A stretch of 64,000 nucleotides of DNA from Nocardiopsis potens DSM 45234 (GCF_000341105.1 NZ_ANBB01000035.1:62001-126000); one strand, 5' to 3'; counted from the first letter of the stretch, positions 42,027 through 51,066 are shown. The notes: a model not told the origin generated them from the sequence alone. Numbers and translations are program-made.

Positions 42027-43180
42027 GCCGGTCCGCGGCGGTCATCGGGGTCGGCCAGACCCGCTACCGGAGCAGGCGCGACGACGTGTCCATGCCGGGC
42101 CTGGTGCGCGAGGCCGCACTGCGCGCCCTGGACGACGCCGGGCTGGGCTTCGCCGACATCGACGCGGTGGTGCTGGGCAAGGCCCCGGACCTGTTCGAGG
42201 GCGTCGCCATGCCCGACCTGTTCCTCGCCGACGCGCTCGGCGCGCGCGGCAAGCCGCTGCTCCGGGTGCACACCGCCGGGTCGGTCGGCGGCTCCACCGC
42301 GGTGGTCGCCGCCGGGCACGTGCACAGCGGCGCGTTCCGCCGGGTGCTCGCCGTGGCCTGGGAGAAGCAGTCGGAGTCCAACGCCACCTGGGCGCTGACC
42401 ATGGCGCACCCGTTCTCCACCTCCCTGGTGGTCGGCGCCGGCGGCTACTTCGCCCCGTTCATCCGCGCCTACATCGAGCGGTCCGGCGCCCCCGGCCACA
42501 TCGGCCACCTGGTCGCCGCCAAGGACCGGCGCAACGCCCTCCGCAACCCCTACGCCCACCTGCGCATCCCCGACATCACCCCGGAGGCGGTGGCGGCCAC
42601 CCCGATGCTCTGGGAGCCGATCCGCTACCTGGAGACCTGCCCCTCCTCCGACGGCGCCTGCGCGCTGGTCATCGCCGGCGAGGAGGAGGCCCGCGCCGCA
42701 CCGCGCCCGCCCGCCTGGATCCTCGGCTCCGCGATGCGCAGCGAACCGATGACCTTCGCCGGCCGGGACGCGGTCGACCCCCGCGCCGGGCGGGACTGCG
42801 CCGCCGACGTCTACGCCCAGGCCGGCATCGCCGACCCCCGCCGCGACCTGGACGCCGCCGAGGTGTACGTGCCGTTCAGCTGGTACGAGCCGATGTGGCT
42901 GGAGAACCTCGGCTTCGCCGCCCCGGGCGAGGGCTGGCGGCTCACCGAGTCCGGCGCCACCGCCGCCGGCGGCGACATCCCGTGGAACCCCTCCGGCGGG
43001 GTGCTCTCCTCCAACCCCATCGGCGCCTCCGGAATGATCCGCTTCGCCGAGGCCGCCCAGCAGGTCCGCGGCCTCGCCGGAGGGCACCAGGTGGACGGGG
43101 CGCGCACCGCGCTCGGCCACGCCTACGGCGCCGGATCCCAGTTCTTCGCCATGTGGGTCGTGGGCGCGGAGCGCCCGTGA
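42023..43180 (+). CDS. ltp3: Thiolase-fold lipid-transfer protein / steroid aldolase subunit (Ltp3-like)
   Basis: 385-aa SCP2-thiolase-like protein. AAVIGVGQTRYRSRRDDVSMP opens the fold; LLRVHTAGSVGGSTAVVAAG is the segment that holds the catalytic Cys in true thiolases, here without Cys. NPSGGVLSSNPIGASGMIRFAEAA and a terminal GHAYGAGSQFFAMWV are well kept. It probably forms the Ltp3-Ltp4-DUF35 complex cleaving the branched side chain by retro-aldol. ATG 42023 has GGAGG upstream and overlaps ltp4 by four bases. Confidence 0.82.
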   Translation: MSRSAAVIGVGQTRYRSRRDDVSMPGLVREAALRALDDAGLGFADIDAVVLGKAPDLFEGVAMPDLFLADALGARGKPLLRVHTAGSVGGSTAVVAAGHVHSGAFRRVLAVAWEKQSESNATWALTMAHPFSTSLVVGAGGYFAPFIRAYIERSGAPGHIGHLVAAKDRRNALRNPYAHLRIPDITPEAVAATPMLWEPIRYLETCPSSDGACALVIAGEEEARAAPRPPAWILGSAMRSEPMTFAGRDAVDPRAGRDCAADVYAQAGIADPRRDLDAAEVYVPFSWYEPMWLENLGFAAPGEGWRLTESGATAAGGDIPWNPSGGVLSSNPIGASGMIRFAEAAQQVRGLAGGHQVDGARTALGHAYGAGSQFFAMWVVGAERP

Positions 43181-43228
43181 CCGGCCCCCTCTCACCCCCG
43201 TCCGCAGGATCCGACCCAGGGAGGCCGG

Positions 43229-44854
43229 ATGCAGTTCAACCTCGCCGACATGTACGAGGGGGTGGCCGACCGCCTCGGCGACCGGACCGCCCTCGTCTGC
43301 GGCGCCGACCGCCGGAGCTACGCCGGACTGGACGCCCGCGCCAACCGGGTCGCCCACCACCTGGCCGGGGCCGGCGTCCGCCCCGGGCAGCACGTGGGCA
43401 TCCAGCTCTACAACGGCCCGCAGTACCTGGAGACCCTGCTCGGCGCGCTGAAGATCCGCGCGGTGCCGGTCAACGTCAACTACCGCTACCTGCCCCGGGA
43501 ACTGGCCCACCTGTACGCCGACGCCGACCTGGCCGCGCTGGTCTACGACGCCGAGTTCGAGGCCCGGGTCGCCCGGGCCGCCCCGGCCGCCCGCACCCTC
43601 CGGCACACGGTCCGGGTCGGCGCCGCGGCCGGGTCCGGCCCGGAGTCCCCCGGGCCCGCCGCGCTGCTCGGCTCCGCCGACTACGAGGAGGCGCTCGCCG
43701 GCTCCTCGCCCGAGCGGGGCTTCCCCGAGCGCTCCGGCTCGGACGTCTACATCATCTACACCGGCGGCACCACCGGCATGCCCAAGGGCGTGATGTGGCG
43801 CCAGGAGGACCTGTTCTTCGCCGGGCACGGCGGCGGCAACCCCGGCGGGGAGCCGGTCGCCTCCCCCGAGGAGCTGGTGGACAAGGCCGCCCTGGCGCAG
43901 GGCGCGGTGATCATGCCTGCCGCCCCGCTGATGCACGGCGCCGCCCAGTTCGCCAGCTTCATCGGGTTCTGGGGCGGCGGGCGGGTGGTGCTGGTGCGCT
44001 CCTTCGACGCCGCCGAGGTGCTCCGGGCGATCGAGCGGGAGCGGGTCGCCACCGTCAACATCGTCGGCGACGCGATGGCCGCCCCGCTCGCCGACGAACT
44101 GGAGGCCGGCCGCCACGACCCCTCCTCGCTGGTGGTGGTCAGCTCCTCGGGGGCGATCCTCTCCGGGGCGGTGCGGGAGCGGCTGGAGCGGGCGCTCCCG
44201 GACCGCTTCATCCTGGACAACCTGGGGTCCACCGAGGCCGGGCTGGCCGCCTGGGGGGTGCCCGGCTCCGCCCCCGAGACCGGGCTGCGGTTCCGCTTCG
44301 ACGACCCGCTGATCACCGTCCTCGGGCCGGACCTGCGCCCGGTCGCCCCCGGCTCGGGCGACATCGGCCAGGTGGCCCGGGCCGGCCGGGTCCCGATCGG
44401 CTACTACAAGGACCCGGAGAAGACCGCGCGCACCTTCGTCGAGGTGGACGGGGTGCGGCACACCCTCACCGGCGACATGGCCACCGTCGCCGAGGACGGC
44501 ACCGTCACCGTGCTCGGCCGCGGCTCCGTCTGCATCAACACCGGCGGGGAGAAGGTCTACCCCGAGGAGGTCGAAGCGGTCCTCAAGGGCTTCCCCGGGG
44601 TGGCCGACGCGGTCGTGGTGGGGGTGCCGGACCCGCGGTACGGCCAGCGGGTCGCCGCGGTGGTGGCGGGCCGGGGCGGGGACGGCCCCGCGCCCGCCGA
44701 ACTCGACGCGCACGTCCGCGGCCGGGTGGCCGGATACAAGGCGCCCCGGCTGTACCGCCTGGTGGAGGAGGTGCGCCGGTCCCCGAGCGGGAAGGCCGAC
44801 TACCGGTGGGCGAGGGAGGCCGCCGCCGCAGGAGAGGAGCCCGCCCCGCGCTGA
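43229..44854 (+). CDS. fadD19: Steroid-CoA ligase FadD19
   Basis: 541-aa acyl-CoA synthetase activating C26/C27 steroid side-chain carboxylates. It resembles mycobacterial FadD19 throughout: NLADMYEGVADRLGDRTALVCG, VNVNYRYLPRELAHLYADAD, IIYTGGTTGMPKGVMWRQED, IPIGYYKDPEKTART-type A7 region (here RVPIGYYKDPEKTART), GRGSVCINTGGEKVYPEEVE and RRSPSGKADYRWA with the catalytic Lys. FadD19 is required for C24-branched sterol side chains in Rhodococcus. ATG 43229 follows GGGAGGCCGG. It lies between ltp3 and cyp125. Confidence 0.88.
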   Translation: MQFNLADMYEGVADRLGDRTALVCGADRRSYAGLDARANRVAHHLAGAGVRPGQHVGIQLYNGPQYLETLLGALKIRAVPVNVNYRYLPRELAHLYADADLAALVYDAEFEARVARAAPAARTLRHTVRVGAAAGSGPESPGPAALLGSADYEEALAGSSPERGFPERSGSDVYIIYTGGTTGMPKGVMWRQEDLFFAGHGGGNPGGEPVASPEELVDKAALAQGAVIMPAAPLMHGAAQFASFIGFWGGGRVVLVRSFDAAEVLRAIERERVATVNIVGDAMAAPLADELEAGRHDPSSLVVVSSSGAILSGAVRERLERALPDRFILDNLGSTEAGLAAWGVPGSAPETGLRFRFDDPLITVLGPDLRPVAPGSGDIGQVARAGRVPIGYYKDPEKTARTFVEVDGVRHTLTGDMATVAEDGTVTVLGRGSVCINTGGEKVYPEEVEAVLKGFPGVADAVVVGVPDPRYGQRVAAVVAGRGGDGPAPAELDAHVRGRVAGYKAPRLYRLVEEVRRSPSGKADYRWAREAAAAGEEPAPR

Positions 44855-44916
44855 CCGCGGGGCGCGCCGGCCGAGCGACAGACCGAGGGCGCGACCAGCA
44901 CGACCCGGGAGAGGAC

Positions 44917-46143
44917 ATGACCGAGACGCCCGTGCCCGAAGGATTCGACTTCACCGACCCCGACGTGATCGTCCGCGGCGTACCGCACCGGGAGTTCGCC
45001 GCCCTGCGCCGCACCAGCCCGGTCCGGTGGAACCCCCAGCCCGGCGGGTACGGCTTCGAGGACGGCGGCCTGTGGCTGCTCACCAGGCACGAGGACGTCC
45101 GCCGCGCCTCGGTGGACTCCCGGCTGTTCTCCAGCAACGCCAACACCTCGATCGTCCGCTACTACCCGGGCATGGGGCCGGACGGGATGCAGGTGCAGAA
45201 GGACAGCCTGCTCATCAACCTCGACCCGCCGGCGCACACCAAGCTCCGCAAGATCGTGCAGCGCGGGTTCACCCCGCGCGCCATCGGGCGGATGGAGGAG
45301 GCGCTGCGCGAGCGCGCCGCCCGCATCGCGAGCCGGGCCGCCGAGAAGGGCGGCGGGGACTTCGTCGCCGACGTGGCGATGGAGCTGCCGCTGCAGGCCA
45401 TCGCCGAGCTGATGGGGGTGGAGCAGAAGGACAGGGCCAAGCTCTTCCAGTGGTCCAACGAGATGCTCGGCTACGACGAACCGGAGTTCGGCATGGACCC
45501 GGCCGTCGCCTCGACGGAGATCCTCGGCTTCGCGATGGCCCTGGCCGGCGAGCGCCGCGCCGACCCGCGCGGCGACATCGTCTCCAAGCTGGTCCAGGCC
45601 GACGTGGACGGCCGCGGGCTGACCGACGACGAGTTCGGCTTCTTCGTGATCCTGCTGGCCGTCGCCGGCAACGAGACCACCCGCAACGCCATCACCCACG
45701 GCATGCTGGCGTTCCACTCCGACCCGGAGCAGTGGGAGCTGTACAAGCGGGAGCGGCCGCGCACCGCCGCCGACGAGATCGTCCGCTGGGCGACCCCGGT
45801 GATCGCCTTCCAGCGCACCGCCACCGCCGACACCGAGATCGGCGGCCAGGCCATAGCGGAGGGGGAGAGGGTCGGGCTCTACTACAGCTCGGCCAACTTC
45901 GACGAGGAGGTCTTCGACGACCCGTTCACCTTCGACATCACCCGGGACCCCAACCCGCACCTGGGCTTCGGCGGCACCGGCGCGCACTACTGCCTGGGCG
46001 CCAACCTGGCCCGGATGGAGATCGACCTGATCTTCAACGCCATCGCCGACCAGATGCCCGACATCGAGGTCACCGGCGGCCCGGAGCGGTTCCGCTCGTC
46101 CTGGATCAACGGGGTCAAGCACCTCCCGGCGCGCTACACCTGA
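44917..46143 (+). CDS. cyp125: Cytochrome P450 CYP125-type steroid C26-monooxygenase
   Basis: 408-aa soluble P450 that oxidises the terminal methyl of cholesterol-type side chains to the carboxylate, the first step before FadD19. Family-typical PEGFDFTDPDVI, INLDPPAHTKLRKIVQRGFTPR, I-helix AGNETT (residues 250-255), ExxR in the region TAADEIVRW, and heme loop GFGGTGAHYCLGANLARM with ligand Cys359. NWLNGIKH-type ending (here SSWINGVKHLPARYT) matches CYP125. Start ATG 44917 with GGGAGAG upstream. Electron partners (ferredoxin, reductase) are not encoded nearby. Last gene of the operon, followed by a strong hairpin. Confidence 0.92.
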   Translation: MTETPVPEGFDFTDPDVIVRGVPHREFAALRRTSPVRWNPQPGGYGFEDGGLWLLTRHEDVRRASVDSRLFSSNANTSIVRYYPGMGPDGMQVQKDSLLINLDPPAHTKLRKIVQRGFTPRAIGRMEEALRERAARIASRAAEKGGGDFVADVAMELPLQAIAELMGVEQKDRAKLFQWSNEMLGYDEPEFGMDPAVASTEILGFAMALAGERRADPRGDIVSKLVQADVDGRGLTDDEFGFFVILLAVAGNETTRNAITHGMLAFHSDPEQWELYKRERPRTAADEIVRWATPVIAFQRTATADTEIGGQAIAEGERVGLYYSSANFDEEVFDDPFTFDITRDPNPHLGFGGTGAHYCLGANLARMEIDLIFNAIADQMPDIEVTGGPERFRSSWINGVKHLPARYT

Positions 46144-46170
46144 CGCCGGCCCCCTGCGCCGATCCCGACC

Positions 46171-46206
46171 CCGTCGCCGTCTCGAAGCCCGTCGAGGCGG
46201 CGACGG
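46171..46206. terminator. Bidirectional terminator hairpin between cyp125 and the DUF3592 gene
   Basis: CCGTCGCCGTCTCGA (46171-46185) pairs with its complement at 46192-46206 (one G-U), six-base loop. It sits between the two convergent stops. Confidence 0.75.
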
Positions 46207-46231
46207 CGCCGAGGCCGGCGCGGGGAAGGGG

Positions 46232-46630
46232 TCATGCCCACCACTGCAGGTAGCCCAGGAAGCAGCCGATCCCGATCAGGGCGCAGCCGACCACCCCGAA
46301 CATGCCGTGCACCCAGGTGCTGAGCCACGGGGCGTCGATGATGCGGGCCTGCTCCGGCCGGTTGGGGTGGTAGGTGACGGTGACGGCGTCGCCGTGCTTG
46401 GAGGCGGTCCAGCCGGTGCTCTCGTGCGTGGCGTGCACCTCCTCGCCCTCGTGCGTCTCGAACCGCACGATCATCCGGGCGGCGGTGCTCGACTCGGCGT
46501 AGCCGACGATCTCGCCCTCGGCGTAGAGTCCGTTGCGCAGCAGCAGCCCGGTCCAGAGCACGTGCCGGAAGTAGACGCCCAGGATGCCGAGCCCGGCCAG
46601 GATGGGCAGCAGCGGGTAGAGGTCGACCAT
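46232..46630 (-). CDS. Small two-helix membrane protein, DUF3592 family
   Basis: 132 aa. A first helix at residues ~5-22 (LPILAGLGILGVYFRHV), a beta-rich extracytoplasmic domain with the family's AEGEIVGYAESSTAARMIVRFETHEG and KHGDAVTVTYHPNRPEQARI, and a last helix (GMFGVVGCALIGIGCFLGYL). DUF3592 proteins are widespread with no assigned function. ATG 46630 has GGAG upstream. Stands alone between the sterol operon and the YhgE block. Confidence 0.75.
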   Translation of the reverse strand: MVDLYPLLPILAGLGILGVYFRHVLWTGLLLRNGLYAEGEIVGYAESSTAARMIVRFETHEGEEVHATHESTGWTASKHGDAVTVTYHPNRPEQARIIDAPWLSTWVHGMFGVVGCALIGIGCFLGYLQWWA

Positions 46631-47031
46631 CGTGTGAGCTCCGTCGGTCTCGGTTCCGCGTCCGGCACGGCCTTCGGTGCGTCGCGGGGCACCGGCGTCC
46701 GGGGCCCAGGTTAGAGCACCGGCCGCCCGCAGGGAGGAGGGGCGGCCGGGGCAGGCCATGAGGGACCCATGACACCGGTCCCGGCCGGCCCATGACACCG
46801 GTCCCTCCGGAGGACGACACCCGGGGCCTTCGGGCACCGCCTTTGGTCGTAGAGCGGATACGCTCCTCGGCCGATGCGCGGACCCCGGACCTCCCCGTAC
46901 CTTCTTCGATGACGGCGGAAGCGCGGAATACGGGGCCGCGCACCCGCCCGTACGGGGCCCGGACGGGCGCGCTCGGACCCCGGAATCGCCCGGGCCGGAA
47001 CCTCGCACAGGGGTTCCGGCCCGTTGTGCGC
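46631..47031. other. Gene-free 400-bp spacer with a short direct repeat
   Basis: No supported gene. CCCATGACACCGGTCCC occurs at 46766-46782 and again at 46789-46805, six bases apart; meaning unknown. The right end holds the terminator at 46991. Promoter for the DUF3592 gene should lie near 46640-46720 but was not resolved. Confidence 0.5.
46991..47023 (-). terminator. Terminator hairpin after the first YhgE/Pip gene
   Basis: CGGGCCGGAACC (46991-47002) is perfectly complementary to 47012-47023, nine-base loop, ten bases past the stop on the minus strand. Confidence 0.75.
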
Positions 47032-49470
47032 TCAGATCTTCAGGACCGGGTGCAGGCGGGACATCGTCCAGGTGCGCCGCCCGGCCGTGGCGGCCCAGCC
47101 GAGCAGGAGGGCGCCGAGGGTGTAGGCGCCGAGGACCAGGCAGGCGTGCAGGACCACCGCTCCGCCGCCGCCGCTGATCAGGTGGCGGGTGGCGGAGACG
47201 ACCCAGTACATCGGGGTGTAGGGCGCGATGGCCTGGAAGAAGTCGGGGCTGGTCTGGAGCGGGTAGGTGCCGCCCGCCGAGGTGATCTGGAGGATCAGCA
47301 GGGCCAGGACGACCACCTTCCCCGGTGCGCCGAACCGGGCGTCCACCCAGTGCACGATCGCGGTGTAGGCGGCGGCGGTCAGCGCCAGGAAGCCGAGCAG
47401 GCCCGGCCAGTTCACCGCCTGCAGGCCGAGCAGCAGGTGCAGGGCGGCGACCATGACGAAGCCCTGCGCGGTGCCCAGGGCCAGGGCGGGCAGCCAGCCG
47501 GAGAGGGCCAGCCGCCAGGACGGCGCGGTGGACGCCAGGCCGCGATCGGGGGTGGCGGGCAGGACCATGTAGACCACCATCGCGCCGACCCACAGCGACA
47601 GGGCGAGGAAGAACGGGGCGAAGCCGGTCCCGTAGTCGGGGACCGCGTTGTCGTGCGAGGCGGAGAGCCGGGCCGGGGCGCTCATCATGTCGCCGCGGGC
47701 GTCGCGGGAGTCCCGGTCGAAGACGGGGACCTCCTCCGCGCCCTCGTCGAGGCCCTCGGCCAGTTCGTCCGCGCCGTCGCGGAGGTCGCCCAGCCCGGAG
47801 TCGAGCTCGCCCGCGCCGATGTGCAGCGCGGCGATGCCCTCGGAGAGCCGGCCCGCGCCGCCGGACAGCTCGCCCAGGCCGGAGTCGAGTTCGTCCGCGC
47901 CGGAGGAGAGCGAACCGAGCCCGGCGTCCAGCTCGTCGGCGCCGTCGCGGAGGTCGCCCAGCCCGCCGTGGAGCTCGTCGGCGCCGTTGACCAGCCTGCT
48001 CAGCCCGTCGTCCAGGTCCTGCGCGCCGTCGTGCGCGCTCTCCAGCCCGTCGCGGAGGTCCCGGGAGCCCTCGGCGAGGTCCTTGAGGCCGTCGTTGAGC
48101 TCGTTGATCTGGTCCCGGGCGTCCTCGGCGTCGTCGGCCAGGTCCGGTGCGGCGTCGGCGAGCTCCCCGGCCAGGTCGGCGACGGTGCGGGCGTCGGCGG
48201 CGACCGCATCGATGTCGTCCCGGTGCTCGGTGGTGAAGCCGTGCAGGTCAACGGCGACGCCGGCGGCCCACTCCGCGTCGCAGAGCAGCAGGTACAGGCC
48301 GGGGTCCTCGGTCTCCAGCTCCGGGTGGGCGGCGAGGTGGGCGGCGAGCCGGTCGCGGAGCCCGGACAGCACCGCCGCCTCCTCGTCGGTCAGGACCGGC
48401 AGGCCCTCCAGCGCGTCGGCGAGCAGATCGGCGCCGTCGGCCACCGCGGTGGCGGCCGCCTCGATGTCCGGGGAGTGCTCCTGCAGCAGCGGGATCCACT
48501 CGTCGGCCAGCGCGTTGAGCTCCTCGGTCTTCTCGTCCACCGCGGCGGAGGCGGCGCCCGCGCCGGAGGCCAGCTCCACCGACCCGCCGTGCAGCTCGTC
48601 CAGGCCGGATTCGAGGTCGGAGGCCCCGCTCTCGGCGCTCTCCAGCCCGTCGAGGAGGGCCCCGGCGCCGTCCTCGGCCGAGGCGGCCCCGCCGGCCAGG
48701 GCGGACGCCCCGTCCTGCGCGGTCCCGGCGCCGTCGGCCAGCGCCCCGGCGCCGTCCTCGGCCTCGCCGAGCCCGCTGTCCAGCGCCCCGGCGCCGTCCT
48801 CGGCGTCGCCCAGCCCGCCGTCCAGCTCGCCGGCGCCCTCCTCGGCCTGCGCGGCGCCGTCGGCCAGTTCCCCGGCGCCGTCGGCGGCCTCCTCGGTCCG
48901 GTCGTGGATCTCGTTGAAGCCGATGAACAGGGTGTCCAGGTACTCCGCGATCGCGGTCCGGCTCACCGCCTGCTCGATCTCGCGGAAGCCCATGGCGAGC
49001 AGCTCGGTGGCGATGTAGTTGGTGGCGTCGTTGAAGTGCACCTGGAGCATGGCCGGGGTGGGGTCGCGCCCGGTGTCGGCGGGGGAGGCCAGGTCGGCGC
49101 TGAAGTCGGCGGGGACGGTCACCGAGGCGTAGTAGCGGCCGTCGGCGACGCCCGCGGCGGCGTCCTCGGCGTCGGTCACCCGCCACTCCAGGTCGCCGCG
49201 GTCCACCAGCCGCTCGGTCAGCTCCCGGCCGGCGTGCACCGGTTCGCCGTCGACGGTGGCCGGGCGGTCCTCGTTGACCAGGGCCACCGGGAGGTTGTGC
49301 ACCCTGCCGAACGGGTCCCAGAACGCCCACAGGTACATGCCGGTGTACAGCAGCGGGATCACGGCCAGCGCCACCACCGCGGCGATCAGCAGCGGGTGGC
49401 GGAAGAAGGAGCGCACCGACAGCCACCCGAGGCGCGGCGCGGGCAGCGTGCGGAACGGGGTGGCGGGCAT
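47032..49470 (-). CDS. YhgE/Pip family large membrane protein (ABC-2-like), copy 1
   Basis: 812 aa. One helix at residues ~28-50 (LLIAAVVALAVIPLLYTGMY), the conserved extracytoplasmic start VHNLPVALVNEDRP, then ~450 residues of heptad-like repeats DGAxxLxxGL, typical of phage-infection-protein (YhgE/Pip) relatives and of ESX/T7SS-linked homologues. Five C-terminal helices follow, including LSLWVGAMVVYMVLP and ILQITSAGGTYPLQTSPDFFQ. Fold and end resemble ABC-2 permeases, consistent with an ATPase gene directly upstream (stop TGA abuts ATG 49470). Export, envelope-stress or toxin-delivery roles are possible; function not established. Confidence 0.82.
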   Translation of the reverse strand: MPATPFRTLPAPRLGWLSVRSFFRHPLLIAAVVALAVIPLLYTGMYLWAFWDPFGRVHNLPVALVNEDRPATVDGEPVHAGRELTERLVDRGDLEWRVTDAEDAAAGVADGRYYASVTVPADFSADLASPADTGRDPTPAMLQVHFNDATNYIATELLAMGFREIEQAVSRTAIAEYLDTLFIGFNEIHDRTEEAADGAGELADGAAQAEEGAGELDGGLGDAEDGAGALDSGLGEAEDGAGALADGAGTAQDGASALAGGAASAEDGAGALLDGLESAESGASDLESGLDELHGGSVELASGAGAASAAVDEKTEELNALADEWIPLLQEHSPDIEAAATAVADGADLLADALEGLPVLTDEEAAVLSGLRDRLAAHLAAHPELETEDPGLYLLLCDAEWAAGVAVDLHGFTTEHRDDIDAVAADARTVADLAGELADAAPDLADDAEDARDQINELNDGLKDLAEGSRDLRDGLESAHDGAQDLDDGLSRLVNGADELHGGLGDLRDGADELDAGLGSLSSGADELDSGLGELSGGAGRLSEGIAALHIGAGELDSGLGDLRDGADELAEGLDEGAEEVPVFDRDSRDARGDMMSAPARLSASHDNAVPDYGTGFAPFFLALSLWVGAMVVYMVLPATPDRGLASTAPSWRLALSGWLPALALGTAQGFVMVAALHLLLGLQAVNWPGLLGFLALTAAAYTAIVHWVDARFGAPGKVVVLALLILQITSAGGTYPLQTSPDFFQAIAPYTPMYWVVSATRHLISGGGGAVVLHACLVLGAYTLGALLLGWAATAGRRTWTMSRLHPVLKI

Positions 49471-50262
49471 TCACTCCTCCGCCCGGGGGAAGATCTCGCC
49501 CAGGGAGAGCGGCTCGGTGTCGCCGCCCCTGCTGTGCCGGCCCTTGGCCTGCGCCCCCGGGCGCAGCGCGTTCAGCACCGACCGGGCCAGCGGTTTGGCG
49601 GCGCGGGCCCGGCGCGGCGGCCGGGGGACCGGGTGCACCGGGACGCCGTCCCCGGCGCCGCGGGCGTCGGCGCAGGCGGCGATGACGGTCAGCCCGGTGC
49701 CGGCCAGGTCGCGGAGCAGGCCCCAGAACGCGCGCCGGTGCCGTTCGCCGAGGCCGGCGTCGGCGTCGTCCACCAGCAGCAGCCGGGGCTCTTCGAGCAG
49801 GGCGAGGGCCACCCCGAGCCGGCGCCGCTCCACCGCGGTCAGGTCCTTCACCAGGGTGCGCGGGTCCAGCTCGGACAGCCCGGCCTCGGCCAGCGCCGGC
49901 TCGGAGGCCGAGCGCGGCGCCGGGCGGAACCGGAGCAGCAGCCGCTCGGCCATGTGCTCGGAGACGCGCAGCCGCTCGTCCAGGTCGTTGACCCCGGGGG
50001 CCAGGGCGAGCGCGGCGACCCGCCGGGCCCGGCGGGCCTGCCGGGGCAGCTCGTAGCCGTCCACCCGGAGCGTCCCGGAGGTGGGGCGCATCCGCCCGCC
50101 CAGGGCGAGCAGCAGGGCGGTGCGGCCGCCGCCGGCGTCCGCTTCGAACACGGTGAGCGATCCGGGCTCGGCGGTGAAGCCGACCCCGGAGAACACCGGC
50201 CCCTCGCCGGTCCGCAGCTCCAGCCCGTCGGCCTGCACGAGCGCCCCCGTGGCACGGCGCAT
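49471..50262 (-). CDS. Degenerate ABC-type ATPase, copy 1 (Walker-A Lys replaced by Arg)
   Basis: 263-aa ABC nucleotide-binding-domain relative. The Walker A reads EADAGGGRTALL: Arg47 replaces the invariant Lys. The signature LSGGQ is replaced by KDLTAVERRR. Walker B LLLVDDADAGL keeps Asp but has Asp in place of the catalytic Glu. The C-terminus (~60 residues) is basic and low in complexity. It may bind nucleotide without normal hydrolysis. Start ATG 50262 after a G-rich SD; the stop abuts the yhgE start, so the two products should work together. Shares VFSGV, GGRTxLLL and RFRPAPRS with the copy at 53250. Confidence 0.75.
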   Translation of the reverse strand: MRRATGALVQADGLELRTGEGPVFSGVGFTAEPGSLTVFEADAGGGRTALLLALGGRMRPTSGTLRVDGYELPRQARRARRVAALALAPGVNDLDERLRVSEHMAERLLLRFRPAPRSASEPALAEAGLSELDPRTLVKDLTAVERRRLGVALALLEEPRLLLVDDADAGLGERHRRAFWGLLRDLAGTGLTVIAACADARGAGDGVPVHPVPRPPRRARAAKPLARSVLNALRPGAQAKGRHSRGGDTEPLSLGEIFPRAEE

Positions 50263-50395
50263 CGGCTCGCCCCCCTCGCCCCGAGCGGTCGGGAAGGGCG
50301 CGGTGCGCCCCTTTTCAGGACACGAGGGTGGAATACGGGCGGGGTGCGGGCAATGCGGCGCGCTGCGACTTGGCGCCCCCTTTGCCGCCCCGAGG

Positions 50396-50986
50396 TCAGG
50401 CCGGGCGCTCGGCCGCCAGGACCGCGTCGACCAGGCGCATCAGCGCCGCGTGCACCTCTTCCAGCGGGCGGTCCGGGGTGAGGGTGCGCCACTCCAGGGC
50501 CGCGGTCAGCGCCATGCCGAACAACGCCGACCCGGCCACGCCGGTGTCCAGGTCCGAGCGGAGCTCGCCCGCCTCGACCAGGGTGTCCAGCAGCCCGGTG
50601 AGCACGTCGATGGCCTGCCGGCGGATGCGCAGCGCGGTGGCCTCCCAGGCCTGGTTGGACCGCCAGGCCTCGGAGAGCAGCAGCCGCGCCAGCCCCTCCC
50701 GGTCCCGGATGAACAGCAGCTCGGCGCGGATCACCCCGGACAGCGCCTCGCGCGGCGGCCCGGCGGCGCCTTCGCGCAGCATCGCCGCGAACCGGTCCAC
50801 GCCCCACTCCATGAAGGCGGTGAACAGCTCCGTCTTGCCGCCGAAGTTGTAGTAGACGGTGCCCTTGGCCAGCCCGGCGTGCTCGGCGATCCGGTCCACG
50901 GTGACGTGCTCGAACCCGCTCTCCGAGACCAGTTCGAGGGTGGCCTCGAACAGCCGCTGCCGGGTGGCCTCGCGTCGCGCGCTCAC
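50396..50986 (-). CDS. TetR/AcrR family repressor of the YhgE modules
   Basis: 196-aa TetR regulator. HTH region ATRQRLFEATLELVSESGFEHVTVDRIAEHAGLAKGTVYYNFGGK, written here in parts: helix 2-3 is IAEHAGLAKGTVYYNF. The ligand domain is helical with WRSNQAWEATALRIRRQA. Start GTG 50986 has AGGAG seven bases upstream and gives normal TetR length; an ATG at 51040 would add 18 residues. It sits between the two ATPase-YhgE modules on the same strand, so probably represses the block through the palindrome at 53993. Inducer unknown. Confidence 0.82.
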   Translation of the reverse strand: MSARREATRQRLFEATLELVSESGFEHVTVDRIAEHAGLAKGTVYYNFGGKTELFTAFMEWGVDRFAAMLREGAAGPPREALSGVIRAELLFIRDREGLARLLLSEAWRSNQAWEATALRIRRQAIDVLTGLLDTLVEAGELRSDLDTGVAGSALFGMALTAALEWRTLTPDRPLEEVHAALMRLVDAVLAAERPA

Positions 50987-51066
50987 GTGCTGCTCCTGGG
51001 TGCGGGGGACCGGATCGGCAGCGGTGCTGCCCGCCATCATTATCGCGCCCCTTCCTGTAGCCCCGG

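Noticed and set aside
46232-47593. 453-codon minus-strand frame covering the DUF3592 gene and spacer
   Set aside because: Only the last 132 codons carry the family pattern and an SD-linked ATG; the upstream part is antisense to the opposite frame of the YhgE gene region and includes its terminator.
50296-50316. Hairpin GGGCGC/GCGCCC followed by TTTT on the plus strand
   Set aside because: The T tract is on the strand with no upstream plus-strand gene; for the minus-strand genes it would not be a standard terminator.
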